A model generated the notes under the pieces. That model made no database searches and was not told where the DNA came from. It saw nothing but the letters and a program-made list of their open reading frames with translations. 64,000 nucleotides of DNA from Rhodocollybia butyracea (taxonomy: Eukaryota > Basidiomycota > Agaricomycetes > Agaricales > Omphalotaceae). Where the stretch lies: positions 1-64,000 of the forward strand of contig JADNRY010000247.1 of assembly GCA_015501585.1 (NCBI GenBank). Reading direction: 5' to 3'. A program made the translations under genes and the position numbers. Below, piece by piece: positions 38,257-47,714 of this stretch; the first letter of the stretch is position 1; each line of letters begins with the position of its first letter.

Positions 38257-39051
38257 TTGAACTTAGGAAATCGCGCGCGCACAAAACTTCGTAAAGCGTA
38301 GCGCGTAAGCGATAGGGTAATGTTATTTACTAAAGGCGTGTGTAATACTTTCGCAAGAGCAGGTGACAGATAAGATAAATAGATAAGATAGATAGAAAGC
38401 AACGTGAACTCGGACTCGCCATCCGAATTGGTGATCTTCGTTTTGAAATCAGTAATCTTTGTTCCCAAATTGGCAGTGATGTGATATCCATAGCACTCTT
38501 CTACTCTAGTGCAAGTATCTTGGCTCCGATGTCACAACAACCTTTGTCTGGTTCATGTCAAGCTTTAAATATAACACTGGGTCAAGATCGCTCACTATCT
38601 GCGAGAGCTCCAGGGCAAATGAATACAAAAGCATTCTTTTCTTCTACTTAATCTATGTATTGCTTTTAAATCTGCAACCACTGGCCGAATTGAGCGCGGT
38701 CATGAGCGCAAGTGTGAGCGATAGGTTTTGATGGGATAGAAGTCGATAACTCTATCTGAGGGATTTACGGGGGCGCGGAAACGGGGGGCACAAATGATCC
38801 CTTTATTGGAAGTACGGTTGTCAATATAAATAGTAAAGTAATAACAAATACAGTCAGACACGGGGTGCTACTTGAGCCCGAAACAACCGTCGTCGGACCG
38901 GCGGTCCGTTCTCAACACTCCCACTTGTGAGGGCCAAGGTACACAGAACGTACCACATAAGAAGATAAATAAACAAAGAAACAGAAACAGTCCAAAGGAA
39001 TAGAATGAGACAGAACATACAAAAAAGGCTCCCACGACTTCAAGAACCCAG

Positions 39052-39957
39052 TTAGGCTTCATAATATTGAGTGAGCTCCCCAACATGAGTGGCAGGCTGA
39101 CCTGAAGTCAAAGCCATGAGCATTGTCGTACTAGCAGGATCTGGATTAGCATGAGGGGGCTCCCGACAGTTGGCTCGGATATGGCCACGTTTCCCACAGT
39201 TGAAACATGTGAGTTTGGAAACAGGGCGGCGCGTGCGAGCCATCAAGCCTTGAGTCTGAGCCATAGAAATATCCCCACCCGATACGATGGATGGAGACTG
39301 GTTCAGTCCCTTGCCATAGGTGACATCAAAGTTCTGCAAGCGAGCAGTAACGTAGTTGATATCTGAAATCCTCGGATCTCCATCGAGTTTCAAGATGATC
39401 GGTCGGTAGTCCTCTGGAAGAGAGACTAGAATACAAGCAACCATGAAGGATGTGGAGACAGGCTCGCCAAGGTTCTCCAAATGATCAACAAGTTTGCGAA
39501 TGGTGGATACATGGGAAGTGATGGAGATGGTTTCGTCCTTGTGAGACCGCATGATTTTCTCGTAGATGGAGACAATGGATCCAAGACCTTTAACGAGGTG
39601 ATACTCGGCAAGTGCTTCCCACATTGCGAGTGGGCTGTCATCAATTCCCCTGACAATAGTGTACTGGTCCGGGTCAAGACGTTCGAATATAAGTCCAGCG
39701 GCTTCATCACTCTTCTCCTTCCATGACTTCCAAGTCTTAGTACTAATTCCCATCATCGGCTCTGGCGCTTTCGGCTTTCCAATATCTTCAACATACTCTC
39801 CATTAGAATCTCTCTCTCTCTCCTCTCTCTCAACATATGCCAACAACTTCTTCTTCCTCAACACAGCTCTAGTCTGCATCTGCCAATTTCCAAACAAGTC
39901 CTCGGACTGGTCATCCTTCAGCATAATGGTGTTCAAGTCACGGCGAGTGTCCGGCAT
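39052..39957 (-). CDS. gag: Copia-type Gag with CCHC zinc knuckle
   Basis: Minus-strand frame open from 40122, but the typical Copia Gag start is taken as the internal methionine at 39957 (MPDTRRDLNTIMLKDDQSED), because the upstream part reads through the hairpin leader. The UBN2-like Gag core includes NWQMQTRAVLRKKKLLAYV, ARLIFERLDPDQY-like sequence (here AAGLIFERLDPDQY), AMWEALAEYHLVKGLGS and VSTIRKLVDHLENLGEPVS...LVSLPEDYRP. One zinc knuckle CFNCGKRGHIRANC follows near the C-terminus. It would form virus-like particles that package the element RNA. It ends 4 bp after the 39056 region and is not followed by pol. Confidence 0.85.
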   Translation of the reverse strand: MPDTRRDLNTIMLKDDQSEDLFGNWQMQTRAVLRKKKLLAYVEREERERDSNGEYVEDIGKPKAPEPMMGISTKTWKSWKEKSDEAAGLIFERLDPDQYTIVRGIDDSPLAMWEALAEYHLVKGLGSIVSIYEKIMRSHKDETISITSHVSTIRKLVDHLENLGEPVSTSFMVACILVSLPEDYRPIILKLDGDPRISDINYVTARLQNFDVTYGKGLNQSPSIVSGGDISMAQTQGLMARTRRPVSKLTCFNCGKRGHIRANCREPPHANPDPASTTMLMALTSGQPATHVGELTQYYEA

Positions 39958-39967
39958 TTCGGCGAAG

Positions 39968-40101
39968 CTCCCACAGGAGTCAGTAACGGTGCGGCGGTAA
40001 ACGGCTTCCCTCAGGAAGAGTCGATCTTCAATATAAACACGGGCGGCTTCCCACGGGAAGGGTCGGTACAACAAAAATAGCAAGCGGCTTCCCACAGGAA
40101 G
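39968..40101 (-). repeat. Hairpin array in the Copia 5' leader
   Basis: Four stem-loops between the primer-binding site and the Gag start: CTCC-CACA-GGAG (39968-39979), CTTCC-CTCA-GGAAG (40005-40018), CTTCC-CACG-GGAAG (40047-40060) and CTTCC-CACA-GGAAG (40088-40101), with a decayed fifth at about 40128. Spacing is 37-42 nt. Written on the plus strand; the RNA is the complement, giving UGUG-like tetraloops. Confidence 0.75.
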
Positions 40102-40177
40102 AGTTGGTGACGGTACGGGCAAACGGGCCTCCTCGGAAGCGGTGGTGATCGAGTACGTGGTTTAGTAAGCAGAGGCG

Positions 40178-40189
40178 GGGCCCATAACC
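40178..40189 (-). promoter_or_regulatory. Primer-binding site for initiator tRNA-Met half-molecule
   Basis: Directly next to the 5' LTR, the plus strand reads GGGCCCATAACC, which equals the anticodon-arm region of eukaryotic initiator tRNA-Met. The element RNA (minus strand, GGTTATGGGCCC) can therefore anneal to the 3' end of a cleaved 5' half of that tRNA, as known for Drosophila copia. Confidence 0.85.
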
Positions 40190-41776
40190 TGTGAGCAATA
40201 GGTTTTGATGGGATAGAAGTCGATAACTCTATCTGAGGGATTTACGGGGGCGCGGAAACGGGGGGCACAAACGATCCCTTTATTGGAAGTACGGTAGTCA
40301 ATATAAATAGTAAAGTAATAACAAATACAGTAAGACACAGGGTGCTACTTGAGCCCGAAACAACCGTCGTCGGACCGGCGGTCCGTTCTCAACAGCAAGA
40401 ACAACAATGGGGAATCAAGAACTAATCTGAGCTTCAACCGCGATAAACACAATGAAACGCTGCCCGTACCATGGCTCTAGGTACTAATTTTACGCACATA
40501 GATCCAGCGGAGCTCTCGCCGTTTGTCAATAATACGGCAATGTTCTCAATCGAAGAACCTAGCCCGTTTCTGAACCCCGTCAGTGCTGCCCATCTATAGC
40601 ATTTTTCAACGACTAACTTGAGCACGCAGGCTTCATTGAAACGGTCCCGGTCAGACAGTACTCCTACATCTCCCTGCCGTTCCTTTTCACTTCAAGACCT
40701 TCGTGCTCCATCAGTAAGTGCATTCCTAGATAATATGTTACAAATGGTATAAACAGAATAAACAGCCTTTCGTCCAAACCATAACCCCCTTTGACTCCTC
40801 ATTGTTCAAGACCCCAATAATTCCGGTGACAAACAAGCATGTACGTTCACTAAGTTTTTGAGAGAGAAACTCCGCCCAAGACTTCCCCAGGTTTTAATAA
40901 CCAGACTGTGCATTAACGAAGCGCAAAAAACTGCCATCAAAAATACCTACGCCTCATTCCATCACTTCTCAGAAGAATATTTGCTTGATCAACTGCAGCA
41001 ACAGAAAGCCCTGAAGAAACTACAAGAACTCAGGCTAGATTCAGATGCTCGCAAAGATCTTACCACGTGATGGAGCATTCGACATTCAGTAAAATGGTCT
41101 AATAACATGCAAAAGCGTACTTTGTTTCAATGGTTCGTACACCACTTCAGTTACTTACTTATACTAATCATATATCAGCCGTTGCGGATACGACCATATA
41201 TCTAGACAGAAACTGGAAGAGCGTAAAGGTGTCAGTCAATACAAAGAGGACTGGGAACGCTCTACGCCTTATCCGTTCACAAGCTGTCTTGCCCATGTAG
41301 AAATCATCGAGCATGATGGCAGCAGTATCAGCTGGATTGTGGGGATACTTGATCATAACGCAGCTTGCCAAAACGCTGTTCTTGAACGTCGCCCTCCGGT
41401 TCCGCTTCATGAACACGTATACGAAGTTGCTCTTGAACAGCTCTGTAATGGTGCAAGGTAAATTCAACTTCATGGGCTCAATCATTCAGCTTATTTGTTT
41501 CAGTATAACTGCAATTCAGGAAAAGAATCAAGAGATGCTTAATACCAAGCTGTATCGAGACATGAAGACTTACAACCCCACCACCGCTAATGTTTGTTAC
41601 ATATTCCTCCCGACGGACCATTCCTCTCTCTAATGCAAGGCTGCCAAAGGACTAGGAGTTGATACTCGGGAACTTCCGCAGTATAACGTGGACGATTGGC
41701 TCAATCCTCATAGCCCAAACTTCAGGTCAGAGATCTCAGAAGCTGTTTTCCACTATTCCCAACGTGCAGAGTGCGG

Positions 41777-43619
41777 TATTTGGGTATTTACGTGTAGGTA
41801 TGCGAAAGGTGCTATAAAACAACCTAACAAAAACACTACCGCACCTAACCAGACTATCGATATGTAAGGGAGCGAGGGCGGGTTGTCAGAGATTCCCCGA
41901 GGGAAAGCTTTGTAATATCGGATGTACGCGCGCGACTGCTCCAGGTTCAAGACTGTAGCGCTAACGTGGGTAACTAAGCTTAGACAACTCTTAGAACTAA
42001 GTCGAGAGAAGCCTAGTTGGGGTGTACGAGTGTACGAGGGAACCAGATGTGTATGTCCAAATCAATTAACCAAAACCAAAACCAATACAACGAAACTAAG
42101 ATTCTCCTAGGCAAACTCTGGCTCTAGCTAGAATAGTAATCTCGAGGTTTGTCAACAACCCTAGGCAAACTCTGGCACTAGCTGCTGTGACGCCGTAAAG
42201 TCCTCGACCAAACTCTGGGCCAAGCTACGATATTGTGAGTGAACTTAATCACTAGGAACTCGTACCACAATCTTAGCGGCTCGTCTAACTTCGTGAAGAA
42301 GTCAACTAAGGAACCCTCACTCTGGAGCCGAATAATCCCTTACTAGAAGCCGTCCCCTCTAAGGAAGCAACTAGATTTGAGTTGATCTGGAGTTCGAGAG
42401 AACTCTACACACTTAAATTCGATCAAGATATAAATGGGCTTTGCGAAGCGCGTGAAGTTTATTACTTTCTTAAGATAACCAAGTCAGGAGGCGTCACGCT
42501 ACTGATCCCGTGGGGACGTTCTACGGAGCACTGGTCTTAGCAGTCAAGTCGAGGGCAAGAAACTTGTCTTATTGAATAAATATATCTGGCTTATATACTG
42601 AGTAGAGAGAGTTTAATACGAAAAATAGACGAAACAGATACGGAGAGAGACGGAAAGAGAGTGGAACAGAGGAATCTGGCTCGGAAAGGAAACTCCAGCC
42701 TATATATGGTACACACGATAAAGAAATAGTCCATTCTTGGGTATATATCAGAGGTAAAATATGATTTCGTGAGGATTAACATAGTTTTAGAGTGTTTTGA
42801 TCCGAGCGAGGTTTCTCCGATTACTCCACAATTCTCCGGGGTCAGGAGTACCTTTGCGCTTCATGATCACTCGCCGCCCGGTTTCCCTTGGGTGAGTTTC
42901 ATTCTATTCCTCGGATAGTTCTGTCCATCCTGAGTGTGATTAACATTCTCTCGAGAAGGCCTGTTATCTAGCTTTCCAACAACACCACGTATGATAATCT
43001 CGAGCAACTGCGCTGAGTATGTACAAGTGATTCCCGATAGTCGGCTTTAACGGATAAGACCTCCCGTGTATGATTTCTAAGATCAAATGTTTCGATTTGC
43101 CAAGGCTATCCCGGCGCGTAGCTTTCCGTAGGACCGCTAAGTATGTTTCTACCGTCCTCACGGTTACGACCGGTGCCGCGAATAGACCTCTACGGTTTCC
43201 CTCGGGATTGTTCTGGTCCACTGTTACGGACTGTAAAGTCCACATCTTAACATAGCTCGTTGGGGGTCTTAGTGCGAGGGATGCCTTCCCTCATAATTCC
43301 TTCCCTCGAGTAACGCGTTGGCTTAGTACTTATCCCGCTTCGAGATGTCCTGTAGTTTAGAGAGTCTACACTCTTTGGGTATAACTAGATTGACGATCTA
43401 GCGTTACATCTCCGGGCAGCCCAGGTATCCTCGCTAGCTTGGCTCTAGGCTACGCTTGTGGGCGTACCTTCACGGCTTGCTGAGTATTATTGTTAAGTTC
43501 TTTGCCTCGGCAACAGCTATCACGCTCGGGCTCCGTATAACTCTCTTATTGCATTGTATAACACGTACAAAGTGTCAAAATGTACGGTTACACGCCTTAG
43601 GCCGATTTTAGGCCTAATA
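41777..43619. mobile_element. Unclassified repeat, copy 2, inside the MULE transposase
   Basis: A 1843-bp relative of 30458-32530 with the same ends. It is flanked by GCGG on both sides (41773-41776 and 43620-43623). Removing it with one GCGG restores the MULE frame (RAECGDRFKV), so both ends and the 4-bp duplication are exact. Repeated CAAACTCTGG cores flanked by pairing CTAG words occur near its left side. Confidence 0.9.
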
Positions 43620-44484
43620 GCGGCGACCGTTTCAAGGTCTGCATATCCACTCCAGAGATGTGTGAAGCATCTCACAAGTATGCTCACCACTCTCAAATGG
43701 TGTTGGATGGTACGTTTGGCGTATGCAGTTCCCGACTCTTGCTATTTATTTCATTGGCTATTGACGAAGATTGCAAGGGCCTTCCAATTGCATTTTTTCT
43801 ATTCTCAGCGTCCACAGGTGCCAAAGCGACTCATGCATCGTACAATACAGTAATACTTACCAAGCTCCTGGCCACTTGGAAGGCCGATATCATTCGCAGG
43901 TATGGTGCATTTGAGCCTCACTCGTGTATCACAGATACGGATACAAAGGAGCGCGGGGCTCTCTTGAACGTGTGGGCTTCAATCATTCTCCTCCTTTGCA
44001 AGTTCCATCTTCGACAGTGCTGGACAAATCATTGCAAAAAGGCAGTAAAGATCAAAGTATCGGAATCCATTGGTTCGTGGGGTAATAAAGTCAATAATAA
44101 TCTCTTTACTCTTGAGACCAAGTTCGTGCAGTTCTACCCTCATCTATTTTTATTAACGTATGATTTTAAGGCTTATCTTGATGGTAGAGCACTCTAGTGC
44201 TACTACTTTAATTGCAAATCAACGCAAGTACCTGACTGGCCTACTCATGAATAACACAGCAAAGCTGGCAGCAGAGGGTGGCCTTGCCCACTGTTATGAC
44301 CCGGATCTAAATCCTATACACCCAATCTTTTTTCTTCTGTAACCAACTATGAACACTATCATTAATACTTCTACTTAACATTTTACATTCATTAGTTATT
44401 CAACACCATTTGGGTTAATGCTGCACACATTCTTCCAGAACACCAGAATGATCTTTAACAGTCACTGCACAGTCTGCACAGTCA

Positions 44485-44755
44485 TGACATCATTCTAGCT
44501 CCACAACTATGATGTCATCTTGCTACTCCACAATCATGATGTCATTCCATTGCTCCGCAGTTATGATATCACATCACTGCTCCACAGCTATGACATCATT
44601 GCATAGCCTCTTTACATCAATGACTCAATATCAGTCATTGCACAGCCAGATATCTGAGTCAACTACGGTTCCGCATACATGACTCAATATTAGTCATTGC
44701 ACAGCATTACATAGTCAGACTGACTCATCTGCAGTATTTCCGCAGTTATGACTCA
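44485..44755 (+). promoter_or_regulatory. Array of bZIP-type binding sites in LTR U3
   Basis: Four ATF/CREB-like sites TGACATCA or TGATGTCA (44485, 44510, 44537, 44591), then five AP-1/Gcn4-like TGACTCA or TGAGTCA sites (44621, 44655, 44680, 44721, 44749). Several of the latter sit in wider dyads such as ATGACTCAATATTAGTCAT. All lie 50-320 bp upstream of the TATA box. Confidence 0.7.
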
Positions 44756-44801
44756 AATCTAGTCATTCCGCAGCATTTCCTAACTAGTACACATTGCACA
44801 G

Positions 44802-44808
44802 TATATAA
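44802..44808 (+). promoter_or_regulatory. TATA box of solo LTR 1
   Basis: TATATAA about 50 bp downstream of the last TGACTCA site and about 110 bp upstream of the first hairpin, so the hairpins would be in the transcript. Confidence 0.65.
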
Positions 44809-44909
44809 GTAGTCTAGATTTACCAATGTACGTTAGACGTATTATTTTTCTTAAATCCAAACCCCCACTTGTTTGCTGTTATCACTTGTGTGAATCACCA
44901 GACCAACTC

Positions 44910-45311
44910 ATTGTATCTTGTTGAGCTATCTCCAAGCTACAATACACATTTATACATCTTGTTGAGCTAACTCCAAGTTGTATCCACTAACATTCACCTG
45001 TTGAGCTATCTCCTAGTGAATACTTCTTTAATTGCCACTTGTTGAGCTATCTCCGAGTTGCAACTTCCTATTACTTGTTGAGCTATCTCCAAGTATTAGA
45101 CATCACACTCACTATTACTTGTTGAGCTATCTCCAAGTACTAGACACCACACTCACTATTACTTGTTGAGCTATCTCCGAGTACTAGACACCACACTCAC
45201 TACTACTTGTTGAGCCATCTCCGAGTATTAGTTCTGATTCATATTACTGCTTGTCGAGCCATCTCCAAGGGTAATCTTATTATTATTTGTCGAGCTATCT
45301 CCAAATAATAA
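44910..45311 (+). repeat. Ten-hairpin array with constant loop TTGAGCTATCTC
   Basis: Hairpins at 44910-44943, 44952-44983, 44993-45020, 45032-45063, 45068-45099, 45112-45143, 45156-45187, 45200-45231, 45243-45275 and 45280-45311. Each is a stem of about 8-10 bp closing a loop TTGAGCTATCTC (minor variants TCGAG, GCCAT, TAACT). Inner pairs are mostly CTTG/CAAG. Outer pairs differ between units but remain complementary, for example ATACA/TTGTAT, TTGC/GCAA and TTATTATTTG/CAAATAATAA. Confidence 0.9.
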
Positions 45312-46858
45312 CTTCTGTGAGTTTCGTATTACAAACTAGTTACTAACTTTACTTGAGCCTAGTTGTTTGAGTATATATTTTTTGCCTAGCGGTTTCAACG
45401 AACGGAAAGGCTTGCTCTATAATCTCATTAATTTCTCTTATCATTTTTACTGCCGAGTTACGTACTGTGAAGGTTTGGACGAGACTATTGATCGAGTCAT
45501 AACACCCACCTCAATTACCTTGATGCTAACTGGATGAGCCTTACACTCTGGCAGAGCTGGTCTGAGTGGGGTCAGTTAACCGCTGCAGCCGCAATAGGAA
45601 TCCCAGTCGAGGGCATCATCCCTACTACTAATCACCTTGAATCATTCAACGCAGTTCTAAAGAGAAAATATATTCAACAGCACGTACACTCTGGCCACCG
45701 TCTTCGGTTCGATATCCTTATCTTCCTTCTAATCACACAAATCCTCCCTCAAATATACAACCACCGTCATCTCCTACGGGAACATTGTCGTTTCCTTAAT
45801 GAACGCTTTTCCGTGGCTGCTGGGGGTCACAATCTCTTAGACTTACAAAAGAAGTTGGCCGAGTCCAAGGAAGAACGTTCCCGAGTTCTCCGAAGTGTGT
45901 GGATACCGCACGGGATATACAAGCAAAAGAGATTATTAGAACAAACAGGTTTCATGGTCTAGTTGTCACGCCCGAAAAGGATGTATTCTCCTGCCTTTGT
46001 AGTTCCTCTACACCAGACATTTCTCCCTACGAGGTCAAGCTCTATCAAAACGGAAATGGATCCTGCAACTGTCCGGATTTCTACAGTCGCGGGGGAGCTT
46101 GTAAACACTTGTGTGCGTTTTGAACTTCTATCGAGACGTGGGTGGCCCAGGGATTATGCGCTCCGCTGTGCTATCTGACAACTCTTGCAATTGCCCAAGG
46201 AATAAAACAGCGCACAGAACCTCCTAGAGAGTCTACTCCCTCACTTGAGGCGGTACTTCCGCTACCTCTGCCTGTGGAAACAGTCGATGTATCTGCTTGG
46301 CGAGCTCTGCAAGCACTTGGAGGTGATATGAGCGTATTAGGTGGTGAACTCAATCATGAGCCCGATGGTGAGCAGGGCAGTGATAGCGATTTTGATACGG
46401 GCGGTTCTGAACCCCTTGATTTGGTTTGTTCAGCTCATTCCTATAACAAATACGAATTTAATCCTGATCCCTTCTAGCCTGCAAATCTTCATGAAGGACA
46501 AAAAGCCTCGATTAATGCACAGATCCGTAATCTTATAACACACAAAGCTAGGTCCCTTCTTCCTCGACTATACGGAATGGAAAGCACATTGGCAGGAGCT
46601 TCCAATCTCAGTGAAACCCCTGAGATAATGGAGTTCATACATACGCTAGATTCTCTATCCTCCGCGCTGTCTAAGTTACTTGTTGCAGACACGAAAGCCT
46701 CTGACCCAGCTTCACCGCAGCAGCAGAACGATCCCATTCCCAGAATCAAGTCCCGGAAGCTCATTTGTGCACAATACGGTCCTATTCTTTGGGCTCCATC
46801 TCCGGAGATGAAGCAGATATGGAAGATCTCAAGGGGATACATTAGTTTATCTGTATAG

Positions 46859-47714
46859 GACAACGCCTTCAGACTACTTATAAACTACGGCGTAACTCAC
46901 AAGTAGCTTGTCTCCTCAATTTGAATCGTAGAAAACAGCACAAGCCGACCTATTAAAAGCGCATTTCATCCTTCTCCAGTCCGAGTATTTGGTCCTTTCT
47001 GGACTGTGAGTGGAGGAGGAGGCGGTCAATTAATAATGGTGATTGAATTAGCGCCCATCACGTGGGCGCGTAACAAGGCGCTAGATTCCGTTGACTACCT
47101 TTCTTCTACCAACTACAACGACTGATAACGCTGGAACTTAGTACAGTTAGCTTAAGGTAAGTCTCTGCCCATATTCCTCTTTATTTCAGCGCATATGAAT
47201 AAACCCCAGAAGCCTCAGAGCGGCGAATCAGAACTTCAGTTCTGGATCCCCTCTGGGGTGGACGGGGTAACATTCGATGCATATGGACGCGCCTAGGAAG
47301 CCCTGTGAGCTTTATGATAGGCTGTTAAGGATGCAGGGCTACTGGTCCGGACCCTATCGGACCTAACTGCGTCCTCCAGTCTAAAAGTTAAGCTTGGGGC
47401 TTCCGGCGTATCTTCCTTCCCTTTTCTCCAGGATTGACAGGCTGATTAGAGTTATACCCTCATCTAGACACGGATAATTTTAATACTTGATCTACCTATT
47501 AAATAACGCGGTAAGCAACAGACTGCGGTTCCCAGAGCCACCCGAATTGACGCTAGACTCTGCAGCGAGTTCAACCCCTTAGTGCCCCTCCTGGATTCGA
47601 CTTTCTGGCACTTACTCAAGCATCTATAGCAGATGCACCTCAGATTCCCATAGGCAGGGACCTAGGAATTGACGAAGAAGACGATTTGGGGGTAGACGAG
47701 GGGACGGGGTTCAA
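46859..47714 (+). other. Spacer between MULE transposase and TET/JBP gene
   Basis: Contains a frame starting at 47197 (MNKPQKPQSGESELQFW...) that ends after about 30 codons and continues in frame past stops (EAL, VKDAGLLVRTLSDLTAS). It may be a decayed short passenger gene. It also holds the likely promoter of the next gene. Confidence 0.35.

Larger units (their letters stand above)
38713..40394 (-). mobile_element. Gag-only Copia retrotransposon with two LTRs
   Basis: Two 205-bp LTRs (38713-38917 and 40190-40394) differ at only about five positions and are bounded by TGTGAGC...TCTCAACA. An exact 5-bp duplication GCAAG flanks the element (38708-38712 and 40395-40399). It is oriented on the minus strand, so the right LTR is the 5' one. 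A purine tract, minus-strand CAAGTGGGAG, abuts the 3' LTR. The internal region of 1.27 kb encodes only Gag; no protease, integrase or reverse transcriptase is present, so it must rely on another element's enzymes. It inserted about 70 bp upstream of the MULE transposase start. Confidence 0.95.
44292..45504 (+). mobile_element. Solo LTR 1, inside the MULE transposase
   Basis: A 1213-bp insertion with mirrored ends TGTTATGAC...GTCATAACA and an exact 5-bp duplication CCCAC (44287-44291 and 45505-45509). Removing it restores the transposase frame (EGGLAHLNYLDANW). The layout reads as an LTR: a bZIP-site-rich U3, a TATA box at 44802, then a transcribed leader with a ten-hairpin array. The internal region and second LTR have been lost, presumably by LTR-LTR recombination. 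Confidence 0.9.
40471..46858 (+). pseudogene. MULE transposase with SWIM finger, interrupted
   Basis: Start at 40471 (MALGTNFTHIDPAELSP). Exons to 41776 give KRSRSDSTPTSPCRSFS and then RCGYDHISRQKLEERKGVSQ, PFPFTSCLAHVEI, and PLHEHVYEVALEQLCNGA. After an insertion the frame resumes at 43624 with DRFKVCISTPEM, MVLDGTFGVC (the conserved D of MULE transposases) and ITDTDTKERGAL...LCKFHLRQCW. After a second insertion it resumes at 45510 with NYLDANW, PTTNHLESFNAVLKRKY, then the SWIM zinc finger CNCPDFYSRGGACKH (about 46065-46110), and a C-terminal part ending 46858. Breaks: a nested repeat at 41777, a solo LTR at 44292, a frameshift at about 45895-45910, and an in-frame TGA at 46121. The protein would cut and join the element ends but is inactive here. 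Confidence 0.9.

Noticed and set aside
31504..42782. Small minus-strand frames shared at 31504-31695 and 42591-42782
   Set aside because: They occur only because the unclassified repeat is present twice; composition is low-complexity and no family is recognised.
30458..43619. The two copies of the 2-kb repeat as the LTR pair of one 13-kb retrotransposon
   Set aside because: Copy 2 lies within the MULE transposase with its own GCGG duplication and restores the frame when removed; the sequence between the copies contains a MULE end and its duplication, not gag-pol.
44910..45311. CRISPR-like or tRNA-cluster reading of the 40-nt spaced repeats
   Set aside because: The repeated part is a hairpin loop with variable stems, the setting is a eukaryotic LTR with exact target duplication, and no cas-like or tRNA arms exist.
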